Below are positions 38,701 to 49,598 of a DNA stretch of 64,000 nt, one piece after another (the stretch's first letter is position 1; each line of letters starts with the position of its first letter). A program made the position numbers and the translations under genes. The stretch covers positions 14,932,453 to 14,996,452 of the forward strand of contig OZ034978.1 of assembly GCA_964030785.1 (NCBI GenBank). Direction: 5' to 3'. The stretch comes from Siderastrea siderea. Its lineage: Eukaryota > Cnidaria > Anthozoa > Scleractinia > Rhizangiidae. The notes under the pieces were generated by a model. It ran no database searches, had not been told where the DNA came from, and saw only the letters and a program-made list of their open reading frames with translations.

Positions 38701-41700
38701 GTTCCACTGCACTCATTTGCCAGATGCTTATCTTAATATTTTTTAGGTGCTTAGGAAGTGGGGGAGGGGAGGGAGGGGCTTGAGGGGCTCAACAGGGAGG
38801 GCTAAACAGGGCAAATGAGTTAGCACGCTGCCGACCAGATCATAAGGCAGGATCCTTTTCTGTGGCAAATTTTCTTTATTGCTCCAGATTTGCAAAACTA
38901 GTAATGAAACCAACCCATGTCACTCAGTTATGTCAGTTGGGAGAGAGTATCTGTGGGGCTTAGGACCATAATAAATATAGGGGTGCAAATGCTGGGGGAT
39001 GCGGGGATGGCGCAGTGGTGAGAGTACTCGCCTTCCACCAATGTGGCCCGGGTTCCCGGTCCCGGTGTCCTACGTGGGCTGAGTTTGTTGTTGGTTCTTG
39101 TCCCTACACCGAGGTTTCTCCCTCCATAAAAAACCAACATTTCCAAATTTCAATTCCACCTGCCTGTAAAGCGCATTTGATTATATTCACATAGAAAATG
39201 CGCTATATTAGTTCTAAATTATTAATTATTGAAAATTCTGAAAATACATGCAACCTTCTTCATTTCTTAGATCACTGCCCAGCCTCGGTTCATCCATTGG
39301 AAGGAAGGTGTAAAATCGACTGCTTTTCGGATACAGATTGTGAGCGATGGCAATACTGCTGCAAAACAGGATGCTGGCGAACATGCGGTGAGAACTTACA
39401 TAATTATGTGATTTTATGACCTTGTATGTTATGTAAAGGAAAACGCAAATTTGGAAGCGTGGTTCTTGGCCCGGACTATTGATTTGATGGTCAGAAGATC
39501 TAGTCCTGGCCTCTGTCGCCATTTTGCTTTCTCGGACAAGAAACTTTGCTCCACATTGTCCTTTCATCTAGAAACAAAAATTGGTGCCAGCGAATTGAAA
39601 GGAAAAGGGGAAATAGTGTTTGAGTGAGGTAACCGTGTGATGGACTAGGGGGACCAGGGGAACTAGAAATACTCTGAAAATTCCCCCGCAGATCACTGTA
39701 ACATGCCTTGTATCCCTGATTTCAGCCAGGAAGTGACCAAAATAAATGTACGTAAGGGGCACCCACTGTGTTAAGGCGTAGGTAAACATACAAAGCACCA
39801 CCTATCTGATGGACATGGGTAAAATTTACTCTTAAAATTCGAGTCATTAGTATTCTATGAAAAGTGGAATGGCGATTATTCACAAAACTGAAATTCTGGG
39901 TCCTCCCAACGGGAGTCGAATCCGATTTGAAAAAGGCAAACCGGCACCCGAAAGGTCAAAAATTCTGTTGGTAAGACGCATGCATTGCGATTAAATCAAA
40001 CATAGGGAAGTGTGAAACTTTGTCTCAGTTTTTTACCTCAGAGAAGTGGAAGATGAGGGATGGGGGTTACAGAAAGAGACCGGCCAATATCCGTTTGTAG
40101 TGTGGTTGGTCCTGCCCGAGTAAAAGAGTTTTGACTGTTTTTCTAACATCTATCCCTGTTTGCCTTGTCAGCAAATTACACGTTATGTCAGCTGCAAAAA
40201 ATTGAGGCGTCGATATCGAGAAGCAGTTTCACGCCCTCGTGCAATGCAGACGGCAGCTTCAGGGAAATCCAGTGCAGCATGACTCCAACGATAAGATGCT
40301 GGAAAGTAGACAGGGAAGGCAGGAAAATTCAGAATATTGATGTTACCATCAATTATAACGCTCATCCTCGACAACCAATGGCAGCAAAAGAAAAGAGAAT
40401 TGGGCAATTTTCTGATATGGAGGACGAAGAGATAGGTAATGTATTATACTGACTGAAAAGCAACAAGCACTATAAGAAAGTACTTTTGAATAGCTTTCAT
40501 CTGATTGGTGCGACAGATGGATTTCTTCAACAAACTGAAAAGTTAGCGTCACCTTGTGCAGCACAACAAACAGCACCATAGGAAAAACCTCTGACTTCAC
40601 CCACAGACCGAAAAGATTTGAACCACCATGGTGAGTACAGTAAACAGCCCCACAGGAAAACCCGTGCCCAGTAGCTTTCATTTAGAAGGTAACACGTAAG
40701 AACTTCCTCCAAAGAACAAAAAGTTTAAGGTGATATATTAATTTATACAAACGAAAGAGGAAACGATTTTTATTTTGAATTTGTGCATTTGATCCTTTAT
40801 GCAATCACGAACCTTGTCATCTGGCCGGGGCCAAATGATGGCTTAGCTGTTCTCTCAAACTGCAACTGACTTTCATGACCAACAGTCGAATTTATTGCAA
40901 AATTTGCCTGGTAATAACGGTTTGATAGCTTTAAGGCTGTAGAGCGGGTTTCGGACCCCTGTCGGGCCTCGGGTAAAATCCTGTTGGCTGCAGTCTTTAA
41001 CTTTGCCTCAGTTCAAATGATCGCGTCATTGGGCGGTGATGTCAAGGCGTTGACTTTGTTTCCTACACCCGACTATACTAAAATGGCGGGGGAAGTTAAA
41101 GAGTCCACTTAACTGTTCTAAAGAGTAGAGACTTAGAGTGTTTCCCATTTACAAAAAAGATCCGGAAATTTCGGTTGGAACTGGTAAGGCTATTTTGGTT
41201 TTCCCGACCGGAAAATTTCCAAAATGAACAGAACGTCTTATAAGGGGTACTCCAAATTTCCTAAACGGAATAACCCAACGGCAAATTGTGTTCCATTTAC
41301 TTGTTTCTACCAGTTTCAGGTCCTGCGCCCGCCAATAGCCTGACTAGTCCCAGACTCTCTATAAATTAATCTGAATTGCACAAATGGCGCATGCTAATCT
41401 CGGACGGAATTTCCCATGCGGAAGGTTTTGCTGACCATTTGCACAAACCGTGGACCAACTGGTTTTCCCCTGTAAATGGTAAACAACCTGTATTGTAGTG
41501 TGGCCCGATTGCTAATCCACACGCAATTCTTCAAGTTGGAGAGGTGGGCTGCAAATGGTAGGGAAAAGGCATCACGGAAATTAGTGTAGGAACCCAGAGT
41601 GGCAAGTGATCGACACCAGAGATTTGTGGCGCCCTCATAGACCCCTTTACTTCCCCAAACTAGAGACACGATCACCAAGAAGATTCACGTGGTCTTTACT

Positions 41701-44700
41701 TGCTAAATTAACGTGTTTGTTTTTTTGTTTGTTTTCAGAAGAGAACAACAGACCACAAGAAAAGACCAAATGCCAGAGATCACGTGAACGTAGACTTCTG
41801 AAAAGAAAAGTACGCCCAAATGCTTTCGTACCCAGATGCAAGGCAAACGGTGAGTTTAAAGCAACACAATGCCACAAACGAACCAAGTACTGCTGGTGCG
41901 TCAATCGGGATGGGAAACAGATTCCAGAAACCAGAGTGAGGTACGGGAAACCCAACTGCAAGACAGGTAAGTTAATGGCATTTGCTGATTCCCCCCTAGA
42001 AAATATGTTAGCAACTGAACCCGTTGCTTCGTTTAAGGATTTCAGTAAGATTACCAATCTATTGTTGTATTATAAAGGAGGAGGTGCGGTGAGTTGTTAT
42101 GGCGCACGGTTCCCTTCTTCGCCAACCGTCCTCTCCCTGCATCCTCGTCCTTCTAATCTAAGACAGCATGTGGTCTGGAAATCTGTGATAATGAAGGAGC
42201 ATACCATAATAACAAAAAAAATAGCAGCCGAACAACCGCCTAACCTTAACTCTAAAACAAGCACAGCGAAAGAGGAAAGACACTTATCAGACCACTAACC
42301 AGGCAAGAGCAACGAATTCCTATGGTCGCGCATTCTTTGAAGGAATAGAGAGCTTAAAAACAACTACGATGGGGATCTAAACAAGAACGACACAAAAACA
42401 AAAGTTACAGTAAACTAACAATGACTCTGCCTGCACATTTATAACTGCGTCGTAGTACATTTCAGTGCCGTTTTCTGCTGGCAAAAATGCGCTCTGAAAT
42501 GATCAAATGAATACGAGCCAGTGAATTTTCTTTTTCTGTAAATTATGAACTTGAACTCCAGCGGAAAAGGTGATCGTCAATTTACTCTTTTTGTGACGTT
42601 TCCGATGGCGCTGTCGTCGTGGCTGTTTAAGTTGCCTAATAATACGCGTTAATGTTTTCTTTAGCTTCAAACGACTGTGGAAGGCGCTTCCTGTTGTACT
42701 CCAACATACGGCGCTCGCGAAGGATTGTAGGTGGCCGTGAGAGTTTTCCAAATTCGTGGCCGTGGATGGTCGCTCTTTTCTTCAACGGAACAAAGCTAAG
42801 CTGCGGAGGATCCCTCATCAAACCTTCCTGGGTCATTACTGCTGCTCACTGTTTTAGTAAGTTATGTACCAATACTGCTTTTATAGTGCTGCATTCTTCC
42901 TCCAGTCATTGTTCTCAGCTTTGCTTAATAATAGGGGAAGATCGGAGTCATGAACGGCGCAGAGTGCATGCCACTGGCGAATAGGGCGATTCTTTCGCCC
43001 GACATCTTGTGAAAACACGTGGACAGACTAAAACTGTTTTTTTGTGTGTGTGTGTTAAGCTAGGATGACTGGCGTTAAGTAAAGTGAGCTTTCTGAGTTC
43101 CCACGAAAGAACGAACCTGTAAATGCTGACTAACAGTACAATTAATACCCAATCCAAGAAGTGATTCTGATTGGTTGAAGTAACATTATGTCAATCAGGG
43201 GTTACTGCTATTATGATATTCTACATCTTGCTTATGGTTTCCATCTGTTTTGATAGTTCATTGGGAGTCACCTCTCCCGTGTTCTTCAAGTATCAGTGAC
43301 TATCAGCCCATAGAAAAACCCCACCCTTTATTATACCCAGTTCCTGGAATGAAACGCACTAACAGTGCGCCATGGTAGTTGTACTCAACATGACCTGGCT
43401 ATGGCCAATTTTACGTTCGTAAAATAAAAAAATGGAGTAATTCAGTTTCGGAGACCTAGAAAATTAATGTTTTAGATGTAAACTGTAAGAAGACTCGTTC
43501 GCACACTCATCTTGGATTCCGTATGTTGAATAACTAATGTATTGCAGTTTTGTTTAAAAGAAGGGACTAGGCATTTTAAAAGCTTCTTATTATTCCGCCT
43601 GCAAGATAAACGATCTAAACATGTTAATTGGTTTTAAACTGTTTTTGATTTGCTCTCTTCTTAGGTGAAACCACGTCGAAGAATCCGGCAGATTGGGAAG
43701 TTCGTATTGGAGAGCATTCATTTAGGACTGTAGAGGGGAAAGAAAAAAAGCTTGGCATCAGACAAATAATCATTCATCCGAATTACCGGCCAAGTAACAC
43801 TTCTCACCCCGGAGACAATGACATAGGTATGACTTCGTCCTGTTACGAGGTTAGATAAGCGTTCTCAGATAATCAGCTTCCAGTTGCCTTGGTAGCTCAG
43901 CTGCCCAGAGCGTTGTATCGGCATGGAAAGGTCGTGAGTTCAAATTCCATCAAAGGCTAATTTTTTCACCCTTTATTCTACTCAAGTCGCTGGCGTTATT
44001 AAGAGGATCTGTTGCTAATAAAATGTTTCATCCGCAGTTCGTCATGTTCACTTAATGATCATTTTATGTATTCACTTCATTTACCCATCATCAACGGCAT
44101 AACACGGACTCGCAATTCGCCAGCTTGATAACTCAGTTGGGCTGAGCGTCCCAGTGTCGCGAAGTCAGTGGTTCATATCCTGTAGAAGCCCGACCTTTTT
44201 TGTGGTTTCTTTGCACCAGAGAGACTCATTGTCAATCTAAATTTGTATCAAAATCCAGTGTTCTTATCGAAATATTTTCCACTCAGCTCTAGTGCGTCTG
44301 TCCAGTTCAGTGAAGTTTGGACGTCATATCAATCAGATCTGCCTGCCTCACAGCTTCTCCTACTTCAGTCCCGGTAAACGCTGCATTGTCACCGGCTGGG
44401 GTCACACATCCTGGAAAGGAAATTCGTCTCATGTGTTGAGAGAGGCCTGGATCGATCTGGTGTCGAAACCAGCCTGCAATTCTGAGAGGTCAGTAGTTTA
44501 CGTCAAAGAGTACCATGTTAGATTCCAGATTGGTACCGGACAACCCTGAAGTAGACGAGTGGGACTTTTCTTCTGGTATTATCTCGGGTATTGCCCCAAT
44601 GTTATATCATTGGGGAAGACGCTTTACTTTCAGTATGTTTGTTCTTACACAAGCATCTAATTTTCTACCTGTTCGGAAACATCGCAATTGAAAATACTTA

Positions 44701-45435
44701 GGTGCTACACTTAATATTTAAACAGACCTAAGAAAATACTTCGTGCGTTACAAGCGTTTTACGTTCCGGTGTGTTTTGACAGCTTACTCGAACGATCGGC
44801 CTGTGCCAACTACACAGCCAATAAAAAGGACTGCAGTGGACTCCCGTTATCTCGAACTCGCAAAGGAAACAAGAAACTGTTCGAGACAGCCAGTAGTAAA
44901 AAATGCTATGCTACACTCTCCAAGAGAAAAGGGTTTGAGTTCGAGATAGCGAGGCGTTCGAGATAGCTGGGCCGGAGATCGTGATAATGGGGGTCCATTG
45001 ACTTAACTGCATAAAGGTATCATGGTACATGCTGGAATAAGTCGATAATAAGGTATCATAATCATCAGATCGAGAATCGGATATCGTAACTCAAGGCTTG
45101 GAGAAACCTTCAGACATGCGCATGAATGTATGGGAAATCCAGGATAAGGTACACTGATGTATAATTCCACTTTTGCTATTTCTATTTGTCTTAGCTCGTA
45201 CAACGGAACAATAGGACCACACTTCCTGTGTGCGGGATACAAGGAAGGCGGCACTGACGCATGCTATTACGACAGCGGAGGACCGCTGGCCTGTCCAATA
45301 TCTGATGGACGTTGGATTCTTGCAGGCATTGTGAGCTGGGGCGAGAGATGCGCACTACCTCACAAGTATGGAGTTTACACGAATGTTTACCAGTACACAC
45401 AGTGGATGAGACGAGCTATGAAACTGGATAGATAA
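26788..45435 (+). CDS. Secreted mosaic serine protease: WAP, two thyroglobulin-1 modules, trypsin
   Basis: Exons 26788-26826, 26919-26958, 39271-39387, 40172-40435, 41739-41966, 42665-42856, 43665-43826, 44287-44488, 45195-45435 join in frame to 494 aa. Order: signal peptide (residues 1-25, core [14 protein letters not shown]); WAP with eight cysteines (27-65); a thyroglobulin-1-like module with only four cysteines and CWKV (66-153); a canonical thyroglobulin-1 module with CWCV and PNC (154-229); then C234, activation site R249|IVGG and the S1 peptidase. The triad is H291 (TAAHC), D346 (DNDI), S442 (DSGGP). D436 at the base of the S1 pocket predicts cleavage after Lys/Arg. Oddity: CYYDSGGP puts Tyr at position 193 where Gly is expected. 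The extracellular substrate is unknown. The weakest join is the 12.3-kb intron 2; it rests on phase and on a good signal peptide. A different 5' end for the WAP exon remains possible. Confidence 0.8.
29543..29810 (-). repeat. (TTTA)n tract flanking a GC-richer unidentified island
   Basis: The plus strand has (TTTA)n at 29543-29578 followed by about 230 bp of GC-richer sequence with open frames on both strands. A (TAAA)n tail on the minus strand would fit a minus-strand retrotransposon 3' end. I cannot recognise any of the frames. Confidence 0.35.
31154..31500. mobile_element. MITE with 69-bp inverted ends and a tRNA-like insert
   Basis: The left end 'gttcatcatcagagaggtaa' through 'atgcctatctatat' is complemented exactly or nearly at 31432-31500. 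Bases 31353-31426 inside it look tRNA-derived: 'aatcagtggttagagc' as an A-box region and 'gggttcgaatccc' as a perfect B box. A 12-bp direct repeat gcttctattgta stands at 31116-31127 and 31501-31512, the left one 26 bp away from the inverted end. Confidence 0.75.
34340..34630. mobile_element. Two stacked hairpin elements
   Basis: The first has arms 'tttttattatatagacaaga' and complement 'cttgtctacataataaaaa' (34349-34485) with a palindromic centre cctcactagtgagg. The second has arms 'aaaattacacggcggcttga' and 'tcgcgccgtcgtgtaatat' (34487-34628) enclosing a GC-rich loop. They share a border near 34486. Confidence 0.7.
38570..38709. mobile_element. 140-bp MITE with pogo/Tigger-like ends
   Basis: The ends cagtggaaccccgatataac and ggagttccactg are inverted repeats in the style of pogo/Tigger Tc1-mariner families. 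Related ends occur near 640-652 (ggggttccactg), 24163 (atatcggagttccgcc) and 44834-45000, so the family is dispersed in the window. Confidence 0.65.
39000..39230 (+). mobile_element. tRNA-derived SINE abutting the WAP exon
   Basis: The head 'ggatggcgcagtggtgagag' contains an A-box-like tggcgcagtgg. A B-box-like 'gggttcccggtcc' follows at about 39050, then an unrelated body and an AT-rich tail 'ctaaattattaattatt'. It ends about 40 bp before the WAP exon acceptor (39270), so the SINE tail borders or supplies the branch-point region. Confidence 0.7.
43886..43957 (+). pseudogene. tRNA-like pseudogene or SINE head in protease intron 7
   Basis: It is 72 bp long with 6 of 7 acceptor-stem pairs (GCCTTGG with CAAAGGC), a perfect 4-bp D stem (GCTC/GAGC) and a B box 'agttcaaattcc'. 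The anticodon stem and part of the T stem do not pair, so it is unlikely to be a working tRNA. The position that would hold the anticodon reads GGC (Ala). Confidence 0.5.
44121..44195 (+). pseudogene. Second tRNA-like pseudogene in protease intron 7
   Basis: It has 'tgataactcagttgggctga' as D-arm/A-box region and 'ggttcatatcc' as B box. The stems are degraded. It stands about 165 bp after the first tRNA-like sequence and about 90 bp before exon 8. Confidence 0.4.
44834..45000. mobile_element. 167-bp MITE with pogo-like ends in protease intron 8
   Basis: The ends cagtggactcccgttatc and 'gataatgggggtccattg' are imperfect inverted repeats. The interior has the words 'ttcgagata' and 'gttcgagaca' usual in such families. 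It is 194 bp upstream of the last protease exon. Confidence 0.6.
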
Positions 45436-48400
45436 AAAGTTAAGGGCATTGCTGAGCAGTATTTAAGGGGGCTAGCTTTCGCTGTTTTGGGCGATTCTTG
45501 CCTTAGCTCTAACTAGTGCGAGATCTATGATGAAAATGAAGAGGAAAGCCGTTCATTGAAGACTTCTCGGATCATGGAAGGAGGATTCCAACATCACAGA
45601 GAGCGTTTTCAAACAAATTGCTCAAATTTTGATAGAGCGGAGTTCAAATAGCTCAGGCCAACCACAACGGACGCTAACAACACAATGGACCTATCAGAAC
45701 TCCTAATTCTTGCCACACAGCCAAAGGAAAATATCTCGCTCAATATTCAACGTGCATTCTTCTCACGTCTGCTACAGACACAGTCACCGTCAATTTACCA
45801 TGTTCATAAGCGGTCCAGACTAAATTTAATTTAAATCGAAATTTATGCTCGTTTGTAACAGAATCGCCTAAAGAGTGAAAAAATCCCCTTTACTCTGAAA
45901 CAAGAAGAAATGAGAGAATTTGGCTCGTTTGGAAAAGGATATCCAATACGTTGTCAAGGCTTTTGAAGCCACTATCATTGCTGTAAATAGCAAAATAAGT
46001 TAATATCTACAGAATGCTTGATAGTCAAGAACGAAAAAGGCAGTTAGTGTTTATATATCAGTGAGGCAAATTGATATCAAATATCCAGATGTTTTGTCTT
46101 AGGACGCCATTGTTCAGCCCTGGCCGGCTGGACCGTTAGTTTGTAAATGGTACGTGATTACACGCGACAGTTCCACAAAAACAGCGTTTAATTTATTTCT
46201 TTAAACCCTCTCTCTGGCGTTAAAAGTAAACAACAAAAGTTAAAAATATTAAGTTTACACGTAAATGCCCGGGTCAAATGCAAGTTTTTCAAGACAAAAC
46301 TTGTAGAGAATTTGCAGTTGGCAAGAATACTTTTATTTCTCGCCATCAGTTTGCCAATATGTTTGGAAACTGTTTTCCCGACAATTACACCCGCCAACAT
46401 GAGTTTGGCAACAGGAGTTCGCAAACTTTACTTTACCATGTGAACGCACCTTAACGGGAATAACCAGCTCTCTTCTTCAACCGTGATTACAAAAGGCACT
46501 GTAGCTAGTATCGGCGACAGAGTAGACAGCCTACACAATGACAAGCTGTAGGGTGTCGGTTGCTGTACAAATGGCAGCAGCTGTACATCACATCTCACGT
46601 TCAGATTCGATCATTGATCCATTGGACTACTTTTGTTAAGCCGGCCAGACCTGAAAAACTTGAAGCGCCTTTGATTTCATTGCGATTTTCATAATCATAG
46701 ACTTGTATGTTCATATGTTTTCATTTCGTATGTTTTACTAGGACGGCCATACAGTATGCAGGATAAATGCAAGCATGAACGTTTTAACTTTTGCATTTAT
46801 GGTTTTTCATTCAGAAGAAAGATAAGATGGGTATGTCAAAAGCTGAAATAGTGTAAGGCGTGATTAGAAAGAAAGCTTTTTCTGTTGGTAGCAAAGTCGT
46901 TGCGTCAACTGTAAAACTGACAGGAATAGGGCCTCAAAGGATCCTGGGTATTTGTGGTTGCTTGGTAACGAAAAGCATATGCAAGGGAAACGCTGCCATG
47001 GCACTGAGTTAACTATCAGGCTCAGTACTTTCAGTAACAGAAAGGACGTTTCACAAGCGCAGCGGAAAGAAAAAAAATTGTCGAAACTGAATGTGCATCG
47101 TTTCTGCGTTAGAACACCCCTCTGTAATAAAACTCAGTTTAATTTTCAGATTTGGTAAAGATGGTTAAAGCACATTTATTTGTATTTTGTTGGTTCCTCA
47201 ATCAGTTTTATTTGATTACTTTATAGTAAATACCGTTGGTGCCGTCATTCATTCATTTATATGATGTAATTATATATTTTTGCAAATAGTTGTGCAGACA
47301 AACGCTTTTCATCCAACAAATATTTGTGTTCGTCGTTTTTAAGCCAAACGTTCAAACAACTGTAGTTTTCTGTTTTTGAATACTGATAATTGATTAAGTT
47401 CAAATAAAAGAAAAACTTGGCTGGTTATCAATTTAGAGCTCATAACGTTACCACCATAACTTGATACGGTGGAACCTCCGGCAAGTGGACACCCTTCATT
47501 TGAGAACACATTTATAAGTGTCCGCTTACGATAGGAGGTCAGAAATGTCGTGTTTGTTCGTTGCTAGGATCACGATTAAGTGTCCACCTATGGGAAGTCC
47601 CAGGGGGTTATTCCCATATAAAAATGACAGGGGTGCTCCTTGGAAATTTTAAAAGGAATCCCTATATCTCGCTTTCCACCCCCAAGAGGTAACAGTTCTA
47701 ACAAATAGTTACCTTTCTAGTCATATTTCCCGGGCTTTTACTCAAAAAGGTACCAAGACCATTCTAGTGGTTGTCATGGTAACAGGAGCATCCCGTCATT
47801 TCATATGGTAATTCCCCCATCCCTGGGCGGGAGGTGTCCGTTAGCTGTGGTTGAGCATGGACTGTTGTTAACTGTATAATTTTGTTTTGCTTAATCCAAT
47901 AAATAAATTGCGGAGCGAAACGCTTCATAGTAAATGTTTAGCTGGATTGCGAATGTTGGCATAATGCAGTTATGTTTTTTGTGGTTTTCTTCAACAATAA
48001 TTATTCTGTAAAGTAGTATGTCTGATTATTCAGAAAACACATGATGAAAGATGTACAATATATATTTCAGCTGCCGTTTATTTTGAGGTGCAAGTGATTC
48101 TTGTCTGATGCCATGAGTCGACTTTAACAGTTAAGAATGTTGACTAGAGGGTATACAACTGGAACACCTAAAAAACTGACAGTGGAATGTTTGCTTGAAT
48201 GAGATAAAAGGATAGTTAAGAAATGGGCGACATTTTAACTGACAACTGGTAAATAAGCACCAACGTTCAGATCCTCCCTCGCATGTCAGAACGCCGAAAC
48301 ACTCGTCGATTCCCTGACTGAGTATATAACTTGAAATTATAACAAATAAAATTAATTAAGCCCAATCTCTACAATGTTACAATTTATTTCTTTATTTCCG

Positions 48401-49598
48401 TGTTTGTTTGTTTGTTTGTTTTCATGTTACTCTGCACATGTTAGAGCAAAAGGATCTAACGTATTTAGCTTGGACTACTGAATGATGCAGGTTTCGATTC
48501 AGTCATTGAAAACATGGCCTAAAGGAGGTCTGAAAGCGCTCTTTTTTTCTTCTTTAGAAACAACAACTAAACATATGCATGTGCGAATATCAAGAAAACA
48601 CTGTAAGGCAATGCATTATGATGTCAAACGTTACTGTTACCATATATTTTCTGTTCCTGGCCGTGTTTGCTTGGATAACCATTGATAGCCATTTCATTTG
48701 CTCTCCAACCTTTTCGGCTCATATTGTGTTAACATCGTGCCTCACCGGTGATTCGTTCACGCTCATCCTTCTCTCTGGTCTTCTGTCGCAGTAAAAATAC
48801 AGGAAAATGTCAAAAAAATTTAGAAACCAAAACACTTAATTTGCATTTGTTGCTATCAAACAAGCAACCGGTCCAGTTATTTCAAAGCGCACCAGCTCGG
48901 CCCCATCGAAATTTTTATTTACAGTACAATCGCTAAAGCTCGTGGTACCCGAATAAGTTATCGAAGGGAGGTGGGGGCGGGGGGGGGGGGGGGGAGAGGC
49001 GGTGAGTTGTCGAAGGTTAGAAATTAGTAAACTTGGGAAACTGACTGAGGTTGCATTCTTTTGGAATTATTCTGTCTATTCTTATTCCAGTTTAGGGATA
49101 CAGAATACACGGAATTTCAATTTCGAAAAGAGCGCTCCTTCTGAAAACGGAATACCCATGGCGGAGGTGACCTGAGAACTACTACTTTGTCTGTGGCCGC
49201 GTTGGATTTCCCGCCAAACATTTCCCAAAAGAACGCGTATTTTGTCTATTCCCTTCTATTCCGAGTAAACCGTATTCCTTTCATTGCTATCGGGAGAGTT
49301 CCCAAAATAACACAAGTACTGTCCATTCCGAGTATTCCTGTTCCGGAACAGTCCCAAAAGAACGCGCCCTGAGATCCCACTGTCCTCAACTAAGGGACTT
49401 CACGTGCCCCTTAAGGGTTAGCAGATCAAAAATCTTTTCATAGTCTCTTAGTAAAGGAAATACATTAATATTCGTCATTTCGTCGCGTGAGAGCAAAGGA
49501 TGGTAGTTGAATCTCTACCCCCTCCCCTCCCCCGAAATAAAATACGAACATGTGACTTCTTTCATAACTTGAAGCTGCTAGTCCTATGCTATACTTAC
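45436..49598. other. Convergent intergenic region, repeat-rich
   Basis: It lies between the protease stop and the last recognised exon of the astacin gene, so it should hold both 3' ends. The astacin terminal exon or exons must be here or run further, but I could not identify them. Bases 46190-46450 ('aacaggagttcgcaaacttt') look like a dispersed repeat. About 47467-47870 is a DNA element (start cggtggaacctccggcaagt, end near 'gtgtccgttagctgtgg'). Bases 48401-48421 are (GTTT)n. A 14-G run lies near 48972. About 49049-49375 is another element. Confidence 0.5.
49049..49375. mobile_element. Inverted-repeat element with 'aaaagaacgcg' ends
   Basis: The right end 'ggaacagtcccaaaagaacgcg' and the left end 'gcattcttttggaattattc' are imperfect complements. 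The interior repeats 'cccaaaagaacgcgtatttt' and 'ttccgagta' words. It is probably an old MITE; no coding capacity is visible. Confidence 0.45.

Larger units (their letters stand above)
26959..39270 (+). other. 12.3-kb intron 2 of the mosaic protease, mostly repeats
   Basis: It runs between the signal-peptide exon (donor at 26959) and the WAP exon (acceptor ending 39270). Named contents are a MITE with a tRNA-like insert (31154-31500), stacked hairpins (34340-34630), an 18-G run at 36823-36840, a coral-style repeat with two TGACGTCA-type words (36935-37450), a pogo-like MITE (38570-38709) and a SINE (39000-39230). Bases 34690-35180 hold degenerate tandem sequence ('attcaaatgaaagct', 'gtggctctaa'). 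From 27200 to 31100 I see nothing beyond a (TTTA)n tract at 29543-29578 with a GC-richer island after it. The ORF-like segment 32531-32691 is discussed under rejected items. Confidence 0.6.

Noticed and set aside
41606..42298. 230-codon plus ORF as a single gene
   Set aside because: Only 41739-41966 (thyroglobulin-1 exon) is real coding sequence. The rest is intron read-through past the GTAAGT donor.
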